DNA from: Asticcacaulis sp. EMRT-3
Lineage (GTDB): Bacteria > Pseudomonadota > Alphaproteobacteria > Caulobacterales > Caulobacteraceae
Reading direction: 5' to 3'
Assembly (NCBI RefSeq): GCF_030027245.1
Contig: NZ_JASERT010000001.1
Coordinates: forward strand, 703,001-767,000
DNA length: 64,000 nt
Below are positions 1 to 8,822 of this stretch, in pieces (position 1 is the stretch's first letter; the number at the start of each line of letters is the position of its first letter). The notes under the pieces were generated by a model. The model had not been told where the DNA came from. It saw nothing but the letters and a program-made list of their open reading frames with translations, and did no database searches. The translations under genes and the position numbers were made by a program.

Positions 1-107
1 AGCTCGACCACGACCGGACGCGCCGGGGCGGCAAGCGTGGGGGCGCAGGCCGTAAGGGCGGCGAAGATGGCGATCAAAGCGGGCATGAAGGGGGTGGGGC
101 GTGTCAT
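1..107 (-). CDS. N-terminus of an exported protein or lipoprotein (truncated by the window edge)
   Basis: The ATG is on the minus strand at 107 and the frame runs open off the left edge, so only 35 residues are visible. They form a signal peptide: MTRPTPF, a hydrophobic stretch (ALIAIFAALTAC), then APTLAAPARP. LTAC fits a lipobox, so the product may be a lipoprotein; cleavage by signal peptidase I after TLAA is the alternative. It lies 71 nt downstream of the DUF535 gene on the same strand and may be co-transcribed with it. Its function cannot be told from this fragment. Confidence 0.6.
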   Translation of the reverse strand, partial: MTRPTPFMPALIAIFAALTACAPTLAAPARPVVVE

Positions 108-178
108 GGATAGCCTTACGCCTGAATGAACGCAAAGGTTACACCCGGTTGCAGCGGGCGAACAGTGCCGCCACCGTG

Positions 179-1114
179 TCAGGCCGCATGATCAAACCGT
201 ATAATCTCAGGCGCCGACAGCAATGCCAGGCCCAGGGTTTCCGCGATCTGTTGATTGAGCGCGTGTTTGAGCGCCTGACGCGCCAGCCAGTCCTTACGCT
301 TCTTGGCCGGTATATCGGCGGCGGCGCGCGTTTCAGGACGGTGCGCCGCCATCTTGAAATAACCTTCGGGCGTAGTTTGCGCACCGTTTTCAAGCCAGAA
401 CAAATCGTTATTGGCAACGAAGGCGTGACGGGCATTGCGCAGCGGATGCAGGGCGTCGGGCACGGCCTCCAGCGTGTCGGCACCAAATATATTGGCCAGA
501 AGTCCGGCAACATACAGACACGCGGCCTTGGGACGCCATCCGTGCAAGGCGCGCGTCGTGGCGATGATGCGTTGCTTGGCGTCTTCGGCAGCAGGGCCTT
601 GCAGACCGCCGATGCGCAGGACGGGCCGCCCGTCGGCGGTGTGGCCGAGATGGAAGGTCAGCGCCGCCAGCGCCAGATCTTCGTTGTCTGCCTTAAGGAA
701 AAGCGTGATCTCGCCTTCGGCGCGGTAACGCTCATGCCGATGCAGACTGAAGCTGTAAGCCTGGCCCAGCTTGTCATTCAGGCGGGCCAGAGAAACGATC
801 TCGCCGCGCATGAGGCTGGCAATCATGTCAGGGCACAGGATGGCGGCCTCATAATCGTAATGCCCGGTGAGCAGGTCGAGCTTTTTGCGCGGCGAGAGTT
901 TGCGGTTGTAATAGCTGCGGGCAAACTTTGTTCGCACCATTTCGATCGGCGGTTCCTGCCCGGTATAGAGCTGGTGATTGGCTTCGGTATAGGCGATCCA
1001 GCGCGATGACCACGGATACATCTGCCAATATTTCATAACGAAAAAACGCATTTTTCCGAAACCGAAACTCCGGCGAATCCGTTTCGCCGTCGCCACAAAA
1101 CGCATAAAAGACAT
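179..1114 (-). CDS. DUF535 / VirK-YbjX family protein
   Basis: A 311-residue protein that looks like the DUF535 (VirK/YbjX) family. Visible hallmarks are an N-terminal basic region, Y-x-R-x-L-S-x-R-x-K-x-D-L-L-x-x-HY around residues 70-90, a central strand-rich part ending in HLGH, and the late GGLQGP and ANNDLFW segments. There is no signal peptide or clear membrane segment. In enterobacteria VirK-type proteins are tied to outer-membrane and virulence-factor homeostasis, but the biochemical activity is unknown, so no function is assigned. It diverges from the two-component regulator genes with about 110 nt between starts, so that system may control it (inference). Confidence 0.75.
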   Translation of the reverse strand: MSFMRFVATAKRIRRSFGFGKMRFFVMKYWQMYPWSSRWIAYTEANHQLYTGQEPPIEMVRTKFARSYYNRKLSPRKKLDLLTGHYDYEAAILCPDMIASLMRGEIVSLARLNDKLGQAYSFSLHRHERYRAEGEITLFLKADNEDLALAALTFHLGHTADGRPVLRIGGLQGPAAEDAKQRIIATTRALHGWRPKAACLYVAGLLANIFGADTLEAVPDALHPLRNARHAFVANNDLFWLENGAQTTPEGYFKMAAHRPETRAAADIPAKKRKDWLARQALKHALNQQIAETLGLALLSAPEIIRFDHAA

Positions 1115-1225
1115 GGTTCGCCTGTATGACCTGTAAAATCAGGAGGCAGTCTAAAACACATTGCTGATGTGAAACTGATTGCACCTCTGGATTGTATGGA
1201 ACGCGCGGCGACGGGACACAGGGGC

Positions 1226-1891
1226 GTGGCGACGAGATTGCTGGTGATTGAAGACGATCCCGTCCTGGGCGAAGGTCTGAGGGCCGGGCTCGAAAAGGCG
1301 GGCTACAGCGTCGATCTGGCCAACCGGCTCGATATGGCTGACACCCTGTTGAAAGGTCGTCATCAGCCTGCGGCGATCCTTCTCGATTTGGGCTTGCCCG
1401 ACGGCGATGGGATGCGGTTTCTCAAAGCGCTGCGCCGTGATGGGCAGGCCATTCCCGTCATGATCGTCACGGCGGCAGCGCAACGGGAAATCCGGCTGGA
1501 AGGGCTGAATTGCGGCGCAGATGACTATGTCACCAAGCCCTATGATCTCGATGAAGTCACGGCCAGGACGCGCGTCCTGCTGCGGCGGGCCAGGGGCATG
1601 GCGGCAGATCTGTCGTATTTCGGGCCTTATGAACTCGATCTGAGCGGTCAGGTTGTGCGCGCAGGCGAACGCACCATCCTGCTGACCCAGCGGGAATTCC
1701 GCGTTCTGTCGCTTCTGACGAGCCGGATCGGTCGCTGGGTATCGAAATCCGACATCGAATATGTCGTCTATGAAGACGCCGTCGATATTGAAAGCAACAC
1801 CATCGAGACAGCGGTCTATGGTTTGCGCAGAAAGCTGGGTGCGGAAGCTATCATGACAGCGCGCGGGCTGGGCTATATGGTTCGGCGATGA
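1226..1891 (+). CDS. OmpR/PhoB-family response regulator
   Basis: A receiver domain (residues 3-115) carries the acidic pair in LLVIEDD, the phospho-acceptor Asp54 in LLDLGLPDGDG, the Thr in VTA and the Lys in TKPYD. A winged-helix DNA-binding domain follows (about 130-220; TQREFRVLSLL, ESNTIETAVYGLRRKL, GLGYMVRR). GTG at 1226 is chosen because family members begin two to five residues before LLVIEDD; an ATG at 1196 or GTG at 1169 would add an unlikely N-terminal tail. Its stop overlaps the start of the histidine kinase gene by 4 nt (ATGA), so the two form a translationally coupled pair. The signal and target genes are unknown; divergent DUF535 is a candidate target. Confidence 0.9.
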   Translation: MATRLLVIEDDPVLGEGLRAGLEKAGYSVDLANRLDMADTLLKGRHQPAAILLDLGLPDGDGMRFLKALRRDGQAIPVMIVTAAAQREIRLEGLNCGADDYVTKPYDLDEVTARTRVLLRRARGMAADLSYFGPYELDLSGQVVRAGERTILLTQREFRVLSLLTSRIGRWVSKSDIEYVVYEDAVDIESNTIETAVYGLRRKLGAEAIMTARGLGYMVRR

Positions 1892-3294
1892 GGCCGGCGG
1901 CGATACAGAGCCATCCGCGCTCCCTGATCAGATCGGTCTTCCTGCGGGCGATGATCATTGTCATTCTTGGCATGACTCTGATCGGTGCTGTGGCGGCGAC
2001 GACCGTGTCGTCACTGGTCAATCGCGGCTTCGATGCGCAATTGCGTATGGGCAGCCTGATGCTGGTCAGTCTTATGTCGGATGAACTGGCGGCGCGGCGT
2101 GCGATGTCGCCACCACAGCCCGCCTCATGCGATCAGCCGCTCCTGTCCGGGGAAGATCGTCAGGCCTTTACCGATTTCGCCCGCTGGCGCATGTTTCGCG
2201 TCTGGTACGGTGGCAGGGCGTGCTGGGCGTCACGGGTGGGGCCTGATCTCACCGCGCCGGGGGCTTCCAGTTTCAGCCGGTTTCAGAATATTCGCGATCA
2301 CGGCGTCACCTGGCGCTATTATACCTATGCCGCGCCGCACAACGGCCCCGTGGTGCAGGTGGGTGAGCCGCTGGGCGTGCGCCGCCGTATCGTGGCGCGC
2401 ATGGTGCTTGAAATGATCATTCCTTTTCTGCTGATCGCCATTCTGCTGATTTTCGTGCTGCTGCGTGGTATGCGCGCCAGCCTTAAAAATCTTTATCTGT
2501 TCAGCGAAACCCTGGCCATGCAGAAGGATCGCCCGCCTTTCCTGCATCCGCAGCCTGAGGATTGGGCCAGAGAACTGCATCCGCTCATCCGCACACTGAA
2601 TCGCCTGTTCACCCGCATCGAGGAGGCGATCGGCCGCGAACGCCGCTTTATTGATATGGCCGCACATCAGTTACGCACCCCGCTGGCGGGCCTCAGTATC
2701 GAAGCGCAACTGGCGGCGCGCAGCCAGACGCCGGAGGAGCTTGAGGCGCGGCTGGCGGGCGTTCATGCTTCAACCCAGCGTGTGTCGGGTCTGGTGGATC
2801 AGCTTCTGATCCTCGCTCAGGTCGAGGCGACGGTGAGGCCCTCTGTCGCCGCCGTAGCCGTGAAAGATGTTTTGTCCTCCGTGATCGCCGACATAGCGCT
2901 GGTGGCGGCGAGGCGTCAGGTGGAGATCGCGGTCGAAATGGACGACGATGCCGAACTGACGGGGCCGGAGGCGCTGCTTCATCCCTTGCTGGCGAACCTG
3001 ATCGACAATGCGGTCAAATACTCACCCGAAGGCGGGGAGGTTCTGGTCGAGGTGCACAAGCAAGCGCTGATCATCAGCGATAGCGGGCCGGGCATGAGCC
3101 GTGAGGAGCGCGCGCATGGTTTCGAGCGTTTCTGGCGCGCGCCCGGCAATAACCGGCCAGGCGCGGGTCTGGGCCTGGCCATCGCTCAGGAGGCCGCCAC
3201 GCGGCTGTCGGCGCGCCTGTCGCTGGAGGATCGCGGCGATGGCCGCTCTGGCTTGCAGGTGCGCGTCAGTTTCGGTGATTGGCCTGAGGGCTGA
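1888..3294 (+). CDS. Membrane sensor histidine kinase
   Basis: A 468-residue kinase partnered with the regulator just upstream. A membrane segment at about 20-42 and a second at about 172-193 enclose a periplasmic sensor region of about 130 residues containing two cysteines. The HisKA dimerisation helix has the phospho-acceptor His260 in AAHQLRTPLAG. The ATPase domain shows the N box (NLIDNAVKYSPEGG), the G1 box (DSGPGMS) and the G2 box (GAGLGLAIAQ). The layout is that of QseC/TctE-type kinases. There is no obvious HAMP motif beyond a short linker after the second membrane segment. The ligand cannot be inferred. Confidence 0.9.
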   Translation: MRPAAIQSHPRSLIRSVFLRAMIIVILGMTLIGAVAATTVSSLVNRGFDAQLRMGSLMLVSLMSDELAARRAMSPPQPASCDQPLLSGEDRQAFTDFARWRMFRVWYGGRACWASRVGPDLTAPGASSFSRFQNIRDHGVTWRYYTYAAPHNGPVVQVGEPLGVRRRIVARMVLEMIIPFLLIAILLIFVLLRGMRASLKNLYLFSETLAMQKDRPPFLHPQPEDWARELHPLIRTLNRLFTRIEEAIGRERRFIDMAAHQLRTPLAGLSIEAQLAARSQTPEELEARLAGVHASTQRVSGLVDQLLILAQVEATVRPSVAAVAVKDVLSSVIADIALVAARRQVEIAVEMDDDAELTGPEALLHPLLANLIDNAVKYSPEGGEVLVEVHKQALIISDSGPGMSREERAHGFERFWRAPGNNRPGAGLGLAIAQEAATRLSARLSLEDRGDGRSGLQVRVSFGDWPEG

Positions 3295-3309
3295 TTGTCG
3301 TCATACGGG

Positions 3310-3711
3310 TCACGAAGCCGGCCATTCAAGGCGGTGGTCGTCGGGCGCGAGCGTGATCCTGCCCGCCGCAATGTCTTTCTGACGCTGGAGCTCGCTCTTG
3401 ACGCGCCAGTCGCCGACTGTATCGCAGCGCAGGTGGCGGTTATCGACCGGCACCTTGAATTGTGCGTGGATGGCGCGCGCGAAACCTTCGGCGAAAATAT
3501 CGAGATTGCGGCCATGCGGCTTCAGATCGGCATCGACCTTGAAGACGTTCGATTCGTAGGATTGATTACGGTTGAAGTCGAAATAGCTGCATTGCAGCCA
3601 GGTTTCGGGCGGTGGCGGGGTGGAGGGCTGGGCGGGCGGCAGTTTTCCGGTCGTGATCTGCGCCGCGGCGGGCATGGCCAGAAACGCCAGCAAAAAAATG
3701 AACGCCTTCAT
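3310..3711 (-). CDS. Small exported protein of unknown function
   Basis: 133 residues beginning with a clear Sec signal peptide (MKAFIFLLAFLAMPAAAQ, probable cleavage after AAA). A proline-rich linker follows (PPAQPSTPPPP), then a small domain with one conserved-looking Cys near each end. The ATG at 3711 is preceded by a strong AGGAGG ribosome site, which decides the start although the frame is open 57 nt further upstream. It converges on the histidine kinase gene with 15 nt between stops. I do not recognise the family; a periplasmic or secreted location is the only inference. Confidence 0.75.
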   Translation of the reverse strand: MKAFIFLLAFLAMPAAAQITTGKLPPAQPSTPPPPETWLQCSYFDFNRNQSYESNVFKVDADLKPHGRNLDIFAEGFARAIHAQFKVPVDNRHLRCDTVGDWRVKSELQRQKDIAAGRITLAPDDHRLEWPAS

Positions 3712-3777
3712 GAGAGCCTCCTGAAATGTCATCCCTGTTAAATTAAGTGCTGCCGACCAGTTTGTCACCCTGTCGGG

Positions 3778-4311
3778 TTAATTCAACGTCGCGGCGCGTT
3801 CGACATAGCGTTGCAGGACGCGGCTGTAATTGTCGTCAAACTGGATCAGGCTGATGTCATCGAACGGGCAATCGAGGTCTTCGTCGATCCAGTTGCCACC
3901 CGGATCGACAGCCTTCAGATCGACGCTTTCGTCATTCACCACGCTGATCTGGCCGACATCGGCCTCATCGTCCTGCGACACCACAACGAATTTTTTCTTG
4001 ACCTGCAAGGACTGGAAAATTTCCGCATAGGAGCCGAGCTTCAGCCAGGCATAGCGCTTGGTGCGCTTGACGCTGTTGAAGTCGAGAATGCGGCGTTGGT
4101 CGTCGTGAAATTCCGACACCTCGCAGCCCTCGACCCGTTCGACAGGCACGATCAGCGCCCCGACATCCTGCCATTCATAAACGGCCTGAAGCAGCAGAAA
4201 GCGCGCATTGAGGCCGACGATAAAGCCCTCATGGCCGCCTTCTTCGATTTCCAGCCGCACATAGGTGCCCTGCTCATAGGCCTGTTTCAGGGTTGCGCTG
4301 AGGTCGGTCAT
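3778..4311 (-). CDS. Conserved-looking acidic protein with two LSm-like halves
   Basis: 177 residues with no signal peptide. Two beta-rich halves share a layout: residues about 15-60 (VRLEIEEGG, GFIVGLNARFLLLQ) and about 105-165 (KKFVVVSQDD, GQISVVNDESVDLKAV, DISLIQFDDNYSRVL). Each reads like a small Sm-like or SH3-like barrel, which is an inference from strand pattern only. ATG at 4311 lies 2 nt after the hemB stop, so the gene is the distal member of a hemB operon. The open frame allows a TTG two codons earlier. Function unknown. Confidence 0.75.
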   Translation of the reverse strand: MTDLSATLKQAYEQGTYVRLEIEEGGHEGFIVGLNARFLLLQAVYEWQDVGALIVPVERVEGCEVSEFHDDQRRILDFNSVKRTKRYAWLKLGSYAEIFQSLQVKKKFVVVSQDDEADVGQISVVNDESVDLKAVDPGGNWIDEDLDCPFDDISLIQFDDNYSRVLQRYVERAATLN

Positions 4312-4313
4312 GG

Positions 4314-5315
4314 TCAAGCCTTTAAAAGTTCCGCCACATGGCGGGCGAAATAGGTGAGGATGCCGCTGGCCCCGGCGCGTTTGAAGGCCAGCAGGGTTTC
4401 CAGCACGGCCTTGTCGTGGTCCATGAAGCCCGCATCGACCGACGCCTTGATCATCGCATATTCGCCACTGACCTGATAGACAAAGGTGGGCACGCGAAAG
4501 GTTTCCGATACGCGTTGCACGATGTCGAGATAGGGCAGGCCGGGCTTGACCATCACCATATCGGCACCTTCCTGCAAATCGATGGCCACTTCACGCAGAG
4601 ATTCGTGCGTGTTGGCGGAATCCATCTGGTAGGTTTTCTTGTCGCCTTTCAGCGCCTTGACGCCGATGGCGTCGCGGTAGGGGCCGTAAAAGGCGGAGGC
4701 GTATTTGGCGGCATAGGACATGATCAGCGTATCCTGATGGCCGCCCGCTTCCAGTGCCTTGCGGATCGCAAGTATCCGTCCGTCCATCATATCGGAGGGC
4801 GCGCAGATGTCGGCGCCAGCAGCGGTCAGCACCAGCGCCTGCTGGGTGAGCATCTCAACCGTGGCGTCATTGGCGATTTTGTCACCGATGATCAGCCCGT
4901 CATGGCCGTGATCGGTATAGGGGTCGAGCGCAATATCGACCAGCAGGCCGATACCGGGCACCTCGGCCTTGATGGCGCGACAAACTTGCGCGATCAGGCC
5001 GTCGGGATCGATGGCGGCTTTCGCGTCAGCGCTGCGGATTTTCTCACTGAGGTGCGGGAAAAGCGCCAGCACGGGGATGCCGAGATCGCGCGCCAGCTTT
5101 GCTTCTTTGACAGCCTCTTTGATGCTCAGGCGGTCAACGCCTTTGAGGCTGCCGATGGCTTCGCGGGCCACATCGCGGTCATGGACGAAGATCGGCCAGA
5201 TCAGGTCGGACGTATGCAACCGGTTTTCAGCCACCAGATCGCGTATCCAGCCGGACTGGCGCAGACGGCGCGGACGGTTCAGCGGAAACGGAGCAAGGAT
5301 GGGCGTGAAGGTCAT
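4314..5315 (-). CDS. hemB: Delta-aminolevulinic acid dehydratase (porphobilinogen synthase)
   Basis: 333 residues, the usual length. It condenses two 5-aminolevulinate molecules into porphobilinogen in heme synthesis, next after HemA, which is encoded 0.9 kb away on the other strand. The two active-site lysines are visible: Lys204 in AAKYASAFYGPYRDA and the Schiff-base Lys257 in MVMVKPGLPYLD. The position where zinc-dependent enzymes carry a cysteine triad reads VDIALDPYTDHGHDG, with Asp in place of Cys, as in the Mg-dependent type of alphaproteobacteria and pseudomonads. The unknown 177-residue gene follows 2 nt later. Confidence 0.97.
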   Translation of the reverse strand: MTFTPILAPFPLNRPRRLRQSGWIRDLVAENRLHTSDLIWPIFVHDRDVAREAIGSLKGVDRLSIKEAVKEAKLARDLGIPVLALFPHLSEKIRSADAKAAIDPDGLIAQVCRAIKAEVPGIGLLVDIALDPYTDHGHDGLIIGDKIANDATVEMLTQQALVLTAAGADICAPSDMMDGRILAIRKALEAGGHQDTLIMSYAAKYASAFYGPYRDAIGVKALKGDKKTYQMDSANTHESLREVAIDLQEGADMVMVKPGLPYLDIVQRVSETFRVPTFVYQVSGEYAMIKASVDAGFMDHDKAVLETLLAFKRAGASGILTYFARHVAELLKA

Positions 5316-5390
5316 GACGGCATAGTCTCGATTGATTTCAGGAGTCTTAGGCGCTTTGAGTCATGGCTTCAAGCGCGGGAAAAAAAGGTT

Positions 5391-5510
5391 TCAACCACGG
5401 AAAACACGGAAAGCACGGATCGCTGCATGGCGCGTCAGGCAGAATGGCTTCGGCTTCGCAATATGGCCAAAGGCCATCAGTCCGTGTTTTCTGTGTTTTC
5501 CGTGGTTCAC
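5391..5510. repeat. CCACGGAAAACACGG inverted-repeat element, copy 1
   Basis: Left arm 5392-5420 reads AACCACGGAAAACACGGA then AGCACGGAT. The right arm 5480-5510 is its near-perfect reverse complement (TCCGTGTTTTCTGTGTTTTC then CGTGGTTC), with about 60 nt between. The same arm sequence recurs at 36664-36784. The right arm contains the stop codon of the DUF1697 gene (TGA read leftward from 5509). It fills most of the hemB upstream region. Confidence 0.85.
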
Positions 5511-6052
5511 TTTTCTCCCTTCGCCATTTCCACCAGAGTCTCGACCGTATTGAGATTGCGGGCGGTCATGTCGGCCTTGATATAGCGGCCGATCTTCTCG
5601 GCCAGTTTCGAGCGGCCGATGCCTTCGGGGGCATAGAGGTAAAAGACCTCGTCGGTCAGCTTGAAGTCTTCGCCATTGGCTTTCAGGGCGCTGAGCGCAT
5701 CGAGATCGGCGGCGGCGGGCGGGGCCTTCAAAAAGAAAAAGTGCTGCGCCTTGCCTTGATGCTCATGATTGCGGAAGGGATTGTCGGCCAGCAGCTTTTC
5801 CAGATGGTCGCGCGTCACCAGAAACAAAGGCGGGCGAAAGCCGAACCGCTTTGCGATGGCGGCTTCGATGCGTTCAGTCGTTTCGGCTTCACTGAGCGAT
5901 GAGCGAAACACCATATTACCGCTCTGGATATAGGTTTTCACCTCTGTGAAGCCCTCGGACTCCATCAGGGTTTTCAGGTCTTTCATCGGCAATTTGTTGT
6001 TGCCGCCGACATTGACGCCGCGAAACAGACCGATCCACAGGGCGTCTTGCAT
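5507..6052 (-). CDS. DUF1697 family protein
   Basis: 181 residues matching the DUF1697 pattern: an N-terminal WIGLFRGVNVGGNNKLPM, then a YIQSGNMVF motif near residue 45, a central FLVTRDHLEKLL, and a C-terminal SKLAEKIGRYIKADMTARNLNTVETL. The family is widespread and cytosolic with a ferredoxin-like fold, and its activity is not established. The last codons lie inside the inverted repeat at 5391-5510, so the extreme C-terminus may have been altered by that element. Upstream, about 190 nt separate it from divergent hemA. Confidence 0.9.
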   Translation of the reverse strand: MQDALWIGLFRGVNVGGNNKLPMKDLKTLMESEGFTEVKTYIQSGNMVFRSSLSEAETTERIEAAIAKRFGFRPPLFLVTRDHLEKLLADNPFRNHEHQGKAQHFFFLKAPPAAADLDALSALKANGEDFKLTDEVFYLYAPEGIGRSKLAEKIGRYIKADMTARNLNTVETLVEMAKGEK

Positions 6053-6242
6053 CGTAAATCCTCACAGGCTGCGGCAATATGCGCAGGCGAAAATGCGAAA
6101 AGGGCTGGAAATTTGCTACATTATATCGCAAATTCTATGCGAACTGACGATAAATTATGCCCGGCGTGTCTTGTTTCTGACCGCCGTGAGGTCTATCCCG
6201 TTGTGATTGCTGCCTTTGTCGCGGGCGGCCGGAGTTGTTGCT

Positions 6243-7466
6243 ATGGACTATAATGCCGCTTTCGAAGCCGCCGTGGACAAGGTGCGCTCCGAGGGACGCT
6301 ATCGCGTTTTCGCCAATCTGAAGCGCCATCAGGGCGATTTCCCCCGCGCCACCTGGATACGCGATGATGGCAGCGAACAGGAGGTCACCGTCTGGTGCTC
6401 GAACGATTATCTCGGTCAGGGCCAGAATCCGGTTGTACTCAACGCCATGCACGAAGCCATCGACACGGTGGGCACCGGTTCGGGCGGCACACGCAATATT
6501 TCCGGCACCACCTGGTATCATAATGCGCTGGAGGCCGAACTGGCCGATCTGCATCAGAAAGAAGCCGCTCTGGTTTTCACCTCCGGCTATGTGGCCAATG
6601 AGGCGGCGCTTTCGACGCTTTATAAAATCCTGCCGGGTCTGATCGTTTTTTCCGACGCCTTCAACCATGCTTCGATGATCGAAGGCATCCGCAATGGCCG
6701 TGGCGAACGTCATATTTACCGCCATAATGATCTCGACCATCTGGAAGAGCTGCTGAAAGCCGCGCCCGTCGATGCGCCCAAGCTGGTGGCTTTTGAATCG
6801 GTCTATTCGATGGATGGCGATATTGCCGACATTCGCGCCACCGTGGCTCTGGCCAAAACATACGGCGCGCTCACCTATATTGACGAAGTTCACGCGGTCG
6901 GCATGTATGGCCCGCGCGGCGCTGGCGTGGCCGAACGCGACGGGGTGATGGATCAGATCGACATCATCGAAGGCACGCTCGGCAAGGCGTTCGGCATGAT
7001 GGGTGGCTATATCGCCGCCAATGCCAATATCTGCGACGCCATCCGCCTGTGGGCTTCGGGCTTCATCTTCACCACCTCTCTGCCGCCCGCCATCATGGCC
7101 GGGGCTGCCGCTTCGGTGAACTGGCTGAAATCGCACAATGAAAAGCGCATCCAGCATCAGGAACGCGCCAAAACCCTGATGGAGCGTTTCCGCGCCGTGG
7201 GGATTCCGGTGTTTCCGTCGGAATCGCATATCGTGCCGGTGCTGGTGGGCAATGCCAAGCACTGCAAGATGATCTCGGACATCCTGCTCAATGACTATGG
7301 CATCTATGTCCAGCCGATCAACTACCCGACCGTGCCCAAGGGTACCGAGCGCCTGCGTTTCACACCTTCGCCCGACCATGACGACCGCATGATGGACCAT
7401 CTGGTCGAGGCGATGGACAAGCTGTGGACGCATTGTAATGTGGCGCGTCTGCCGAACGTGGCGTGA
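6243..7466 (+). CDS. hemA: 5-aminolevulinate synthase
   Basis: 407 residues, the standard length of alphaproteobacterial ALAS. This PLP enzyme condenses glycine and succinyl-CoA to 5-aminolevulinate, the first step of the C4 heme pathway. Visible features are the start [20 protein letters not shown], the glycine-rich [13 protein letters not shown], the [10 protein letters not shown] segment with the PLP-binding Asp, and the Schiff-base Lys248 in [11 protein letters not shown] at 6243 with GGAG upstream is chosen over a TTG twelve codons earlier. HemB is encoded nearby on the opposite strand. No Fnr or IrrA-type box was recognised upstream. Confidence 0.97.
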   Translation: MDYNAAFEAAVDKVRSEGRYRVFANLKRHQGDFPRATWIRDDGSEQEVTVWCSNDYLGQGQNPVVLNAMHEAIDTVGTGSGGTRNISGTTWYHNALEAELADLHQKEAALVFTSGYVANEAALSTLYKILPGLIVFSDAFNHASMIEGIRNGRGERHIYRHNDLDHLEELLKAAPVDAPKLVAFESVYSMDGDIADIRATVALAKTYGALTYIDEVHAVGMYGPRGAGVAERDGVMDQIDIIEGTLGKAFGMMGGYIAANANICDAIRLWASGFIFTTSLPPAIMAGAAASVNWLKSHNEKRIQHQERAKTLMERFRAVGIPVFPSESHIVPVLVGNAKHCKMISDILLNDYGIYVQPINYPTVPKGTERLRFTPSPDHDDRMMDHLVEAMDKLWTHCNVARLPNVA

Positions 7467-7488
7467 GGCTGATTTAGGGGGGGGGCAA

Positions 7489-7785
7489 ATGATTAGTGTG
7501 TGGCGTCGTTGGCAATATAAAAAATATGAAGCGCGGATTTCAGCGTCAGATGATTTTGAGAAGTTCAATCAATTTGCGTCAGGGCCTTGGACGCCTGAAA
7601 TAGCATCCAAGCTTCCTTGGGATATACTCGTTAAAGGCCCACAGCTTGGGAATATTGATGTGCAGACGCGAAAAGTTATAGATATGGAAATAGCTAAACG
7701 ATGTCAATCTCATCAACCGTTTATTGCAAATTTACTGGCTGTTTTAGCAATATTAATTTCGATAATTTCATTGTTAAAATCATAG
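7489..7785 (+). CDS. AT-rich small protein with a C-terminal membrane anchor
   Basis: 98 residues; ATG at 7489 follows a run of ten G. The body is polar (SVWRRWQYKKYE, then TPEIASKLPWDILVKGP). The last 25 residues form one hydrophobic helix (FIANLLAVLAILISIISLL) suggesting a tail anchor. Base composition is far more AT-rich than flanking genes and uses codons such as ATA and TTA that are rare nearby, a sign of transfer. It begins 22 nt after hemA and is followed 100 nt later by another AT-rich gene of the same strand. No family recognised. Confidence 0.55.
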   Translation: MISVWRRWQYKKYEARISASDDFEKFNQFASGPWTPEIASKLPWDILVKGPQLGNIDVQTRKVIDMEIAKRCQSHQPFIANLLAVLAILISIISLLKS

Positions 7786-7889
7786 AATTTATAGAAATAC
7801 TTCCTAAGATGCTGTGAAGTGATTTTATATTTGTGAATATAATGGCTTGAAAATACTATAACTGTCATGGTGTGGTGGGGTGGTAAGTG

Positions 7890-8351
7890 ATGTATTCCTG
7901 TTTTGATGTTTACCTATCAAATACTCAGGTTCGGCTCATGGCGGATAGGGATTCTGAACATTTTAATATTTTTTGGAATGTGAAAATTCCAGATGATTGC
8001 GATGTAATACTTCCAAGTGGAAAAAGCTTGAAGCAAATGGATGGTGTTTTTGCACTTTTCTCTGCAGAAGATGCGAATTTGACGCAGCATCACAAAAATA
8101 AAATTTCAGTAGATGCTGAAAGTTATTTAATTTATTTTTGTATTAGCAATGATTTTTTGACTAAAATTGTCGATTTTGAGTTGTCGGGTCGCGGACCAGT
8201 TGGTGTGCGCGTTGGAGTTGATATGTGGAAATATTCTAAAGAGGACATCATGATTTCAACTTTTAAGGAAGAATTGCAAATAATACAAGGAAGGTCTGCG
8301 GTTTGGATGGTTGATGCAGTTGATTTTTTCTGGATAAGCCATAAGAAATGA
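7890..8351 (+). CDS. AT-rich protein of unknown function
   Basis: 153 residues from ATG 7890; GTG 7887 is the immediate alternative. The protein looks soluble and beta-rich (CFDVYLSNTQVRLM, FWNVKIPDDCDVILPSGK, GPVGVRVGVDMW) with no signal peptide or membrane segment. The gene is markedly AT-rich like 7489-7785, and the two probably arrived together. The 3' flank is also AT-rich and runs into the TAGATTCGG tandem repeat. I do not recognise the family; neighbours do not suggest a pathway. Confidence 0.6.
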   Translation: MYSCFDVYLSNTQVRLMADRDSEHFNIFWNVKIPDDCDVILPSGKSLKQMDGVFALFSAEDANLTQHHKNKISVDAESYLIYFCISNDFLTKIVDFELSGRGPVGVRVGVDMWKYSKEDIMISTFKEELQIIQGRSAVWMVDAVDFFWISHKK

Positions 8352-8410
8352 ATGCCTTCTCTTCATTTAATTTTAATATAGTAAATAATTGCGATATTTT
8401 TATTTAGGTG

Positions 8411-8446
8411 TAGATTCGGTAGATTCGGTAGATTCGGTAGATTCGG
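8411..8446. repeat. Tandem repeat, TAGATTCGG x4
   Basis: Four exact consecutive copies of the 9-nt unit TAGATTCGG, ending at the left border of the large tandem duplication (TTCGGTGACACC). Only the last partial unit recurs at the second copy, so the array lies at the duplication junction. Confidence 0.95.
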
Positions 8447-8580
8447 TGACACCATACCGAATGCGAGATATTTCCGGTGATTGTCCGCTCGGAGAATAAG
8501 ATAGGAACGGGCAGGGATGGGCACACGCGCATAATCTGTGTAATCTGCGCAATCTGTGGATTCCTTACCTTACTCATCCG

Positions 8581-8784
8581 ATGTCCGAAATCTATATCGA
8601 ACTGCAACGCAATGGCGCTTACCTGAAGTGTACGGCCACCTGCGCCCGCACGGGCGAGGAGGCGATGGCGGTCGGGCCGGTCAATGATCCCGAAGGCGTC
8701 AAGCGGCTGGCCGTCATGAAGCTGCGCAACAAGCTGGACGGCAAGGGGCAGGGCCCGCGCAGCGGCGGCGGATTCGTTGTATAA
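8581..8784 (+). CDS. Small conserved protein (DUF6898-like), copy 1
   Basis: 67 residues starting MSEIYIELQRNGAYLKCTA. The middle CARTGEEAMAVGPVNDPEGVKRLAVMKLRNKL resembles a short alphaproteobacterial family (strand-rich N-terminus, then a GPVN-type turn and a helix) that I associate with DUF6898. Function unknown; probably cytosolic. It has a tandem paralogue at 9138-9338, nearly identical. The basic Gly-rich tail (GQGPRSGGG) differs slightly between copies. Confidence 0.7.
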   Translation: MSEIYIELQRNGAYLKCTATCARTGEEAMAVGPVNDPEGVKRLAVMKLRNKLDGKGQGPRSGGGFVV

Positions 8785-8822
8785 ACCCAAGGTTCGTAGG
8801 GGGGCATGTGGTGAAAAGGGAC

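Noticed and set aside
6135..7568. 477-codon open frame antisense to hemA, and similar long antisense frames at 9348-10856 and 41552-42982
   Set aside because: They mirror strongly supported genes (hemA, glyA, acyl-CoA dehydrogenase) and show no recognisable family sequence; GC-rich codon bias explains them.
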